Assembly: GCA_029465975.1 (NCBI GenBank)
Contig: CM055728.1
Location: forward strand, 298,181-362,180
DNA: 64,000 nt
Direction: 5' to 3'
DNA from: Dallia pectoralis
Lineage: Eukaryota; Chordata; Actinopteri; Esociformes; Umbridae
The notes beneath the pieces were generated by a model. The model did not search any database and had not been told where the DNA came from. It was given only the letters and a program-made list of their open reading frames with translations. This document shows positions 62,865-64,000 of the stretch, piece after piece; the first letter of the stretch is position 1; every line of letters starts with the position of its first letter. A program made the position numbers and the translations under genes.

Positions 62865-64000
62865 AGAGGGTAAGGGTTAATGTGTTAGCACAGGGGGCCT
62901 TCAGGGGGTTAGGGTTAATGTGTTAGCACAGGACACCTTCAGAGGGTTAGGGTTAATGTGTTAGCACAGGACACCTTCAGAGGGTTAGGGTTAATGTGTT
63001 AGCACAGGACACCTTCAGAGGGTTAGGGTTAATGTGTTAGCACAGGACACCTTCAGAGGGTTAGGGTTAATGTGTTAGCACAGGACACCTTCAGAGGGTT
63101 AGGGTTAATGTGTTAGCACAGGACACCTTCAGAGGGTTAGGGTTAATGTGTTAGCACAGGACACCTTCAGAGGGTTAGGGTTAATGTGTTAGCACAGGGG
63201 GCCTTCAGAGGGTTAGGGTTAATGTGTTAGCACAGGGCACCTTCAGAGGGTTAGGGTTAATGTGTTAGCACAGGACACCTTCAGAGGGTTAGGGTTAATG
63301 TGTTAGCACAGGACACCTTCAGGGGGTTAGGGTTAATGTGTTAGCACAGGACACCTTCAGAGGGTTAGGGTTAATGTGTTAGCACAGGACACCTTCAGGG
63401 GGTTAGGGTTAATGTGTTAGCACAGGACACCTTCAGAGGGTTAGGGTTAATGTGTTAGCACAGGACACCTTCAGAGGGTTAGCACAGGGGCCTTCAGGGG
63501 TTAATGTGTTAGCACAGGACACCTTCAGACACCCTTCAGGGGTTAGGGTTAATGTGTTAGCACAGGGGGCCTTCAGGGGTTAGGGTTAATGTGTTAGCAC
63601 AGGACACCTTCAGAGGTTAGGGTTAATGTGTTACAGGGGGCCTTCAGGGGGTTAGGGTTAATGTGTTAGCACAGGACACCTTCCGGGGTTAGGGTTAATG
63701 TGTTAGCACAGGACACCTTCAGGGGTTAGGGTTAATGTGTTAGCACAGGACACCTTCAGGGGGTTAGGGTTAATGTGTTAGCACAGGACACCTTCAGAGG
63801 GTTAGAGTTAATGTGTTAGCACAGGACACCTTCAGAGGGTAAGGGTTAATGTGTTAGCACAGGACACCTTCAGAGGGTTAGAGTTAATGTGTTAGCACAG
63901 GACACCTTCAGAGGGTTAGAGTTAATGTGTTAGCACAGGACACCTTCAGAGGGTTAGGGTTAATGTGTTAGCACAGGGGGCCTTCAGAGGGTTAGGGTTA
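62865..64000. repeat. 38-bp minisatellite with a TTAGGG core, running off the right edge
   Basis: About 29 copies of gggttagggttaatgtgtta plus gcacaggacaccttcaga, with shortened units around 63480-63640. Lies upstream of W1 in gene direction. Confidence 0.96.

Overview
The window is vertebrate, almost certainly teleost fish, nuclear DNA. It holds most of one large split gene on the minus strand and is otherwise dominated by tandem repeats. Fish origin is inferred from the Tc1-type transposons, the L2-type LINE, the tRNA-derived SINE whose tail resembles L2, and the protein sequence. The species cannot be named from this.

The gene is a Piezo mechanosensitive cation channel, closest by recalled family sequence to Piezo2. 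I reconstructed 39 coding exons, named W1 to W39 in transcription order, from 62475-62656 (W1) leftwards to the stop codon at 810-812 (W39). Together they give about 7.45 kb of coding sequence, roughly 2,480 codons. The first exons lie beyond the right edge and the end of the 3' UTR lies beyond the left edge. Intron phases agree at every junction. Only two exons do not carry the frame internally: W36 has one base too many, probably in a run of five Cs at 7793-7797, and W4 has one broken 22-bp unit inside a coding 54-bp repeat.

Layout from left to right: 1-830, a 16-bp array that is the 3' UTR and contains the stop codon. 810-1902, W39 to W37 (pore helix, C-terminal domain, end of cap). 1903-12488, W36 and W35 between large arrays. 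12489-17891, a fairly compact block W34 to W24 (cap start, outer helix, anchor, last blade parts), plus a deleted Tc1 element. 18000-35312, W23 to W12 separated by arrays with 24 to 70-bp units. 35548-45773, a 10-kb intron with nested mobile elements (Tc1-like, LTR-like, L2-type LINE, an inverted-repeat element carrying a SINE, and a hAT-like element with a tandem duplication). 45774-62656, W11 to W1, again separated by arrays. 62865-64000, another array running off the window. By my tally about 60% of the window is tandem repeat.

The most unusual observation is where the arrays start. In at least ten introns the repeat unit contains the authentic splice site with a few bases of the neighbouring exon, so that site is copied a few to more than a hundred times into the intron. 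Donor copies occur next to W12, W23, W27, W34, W35 and W36. Acceptor copies occur next to W6, W8, W9 and W10. Other arrays begin within about 25 bases of a splice site, and the last array grows out of the final codons of the gene. This suggests that repeat birth at exon edges reshaped the whole gene and raises the question of how splicing picks the correct copy. No second protein-coding host gene was found; the long open frames inside the arrays are products of repeat periodicity.
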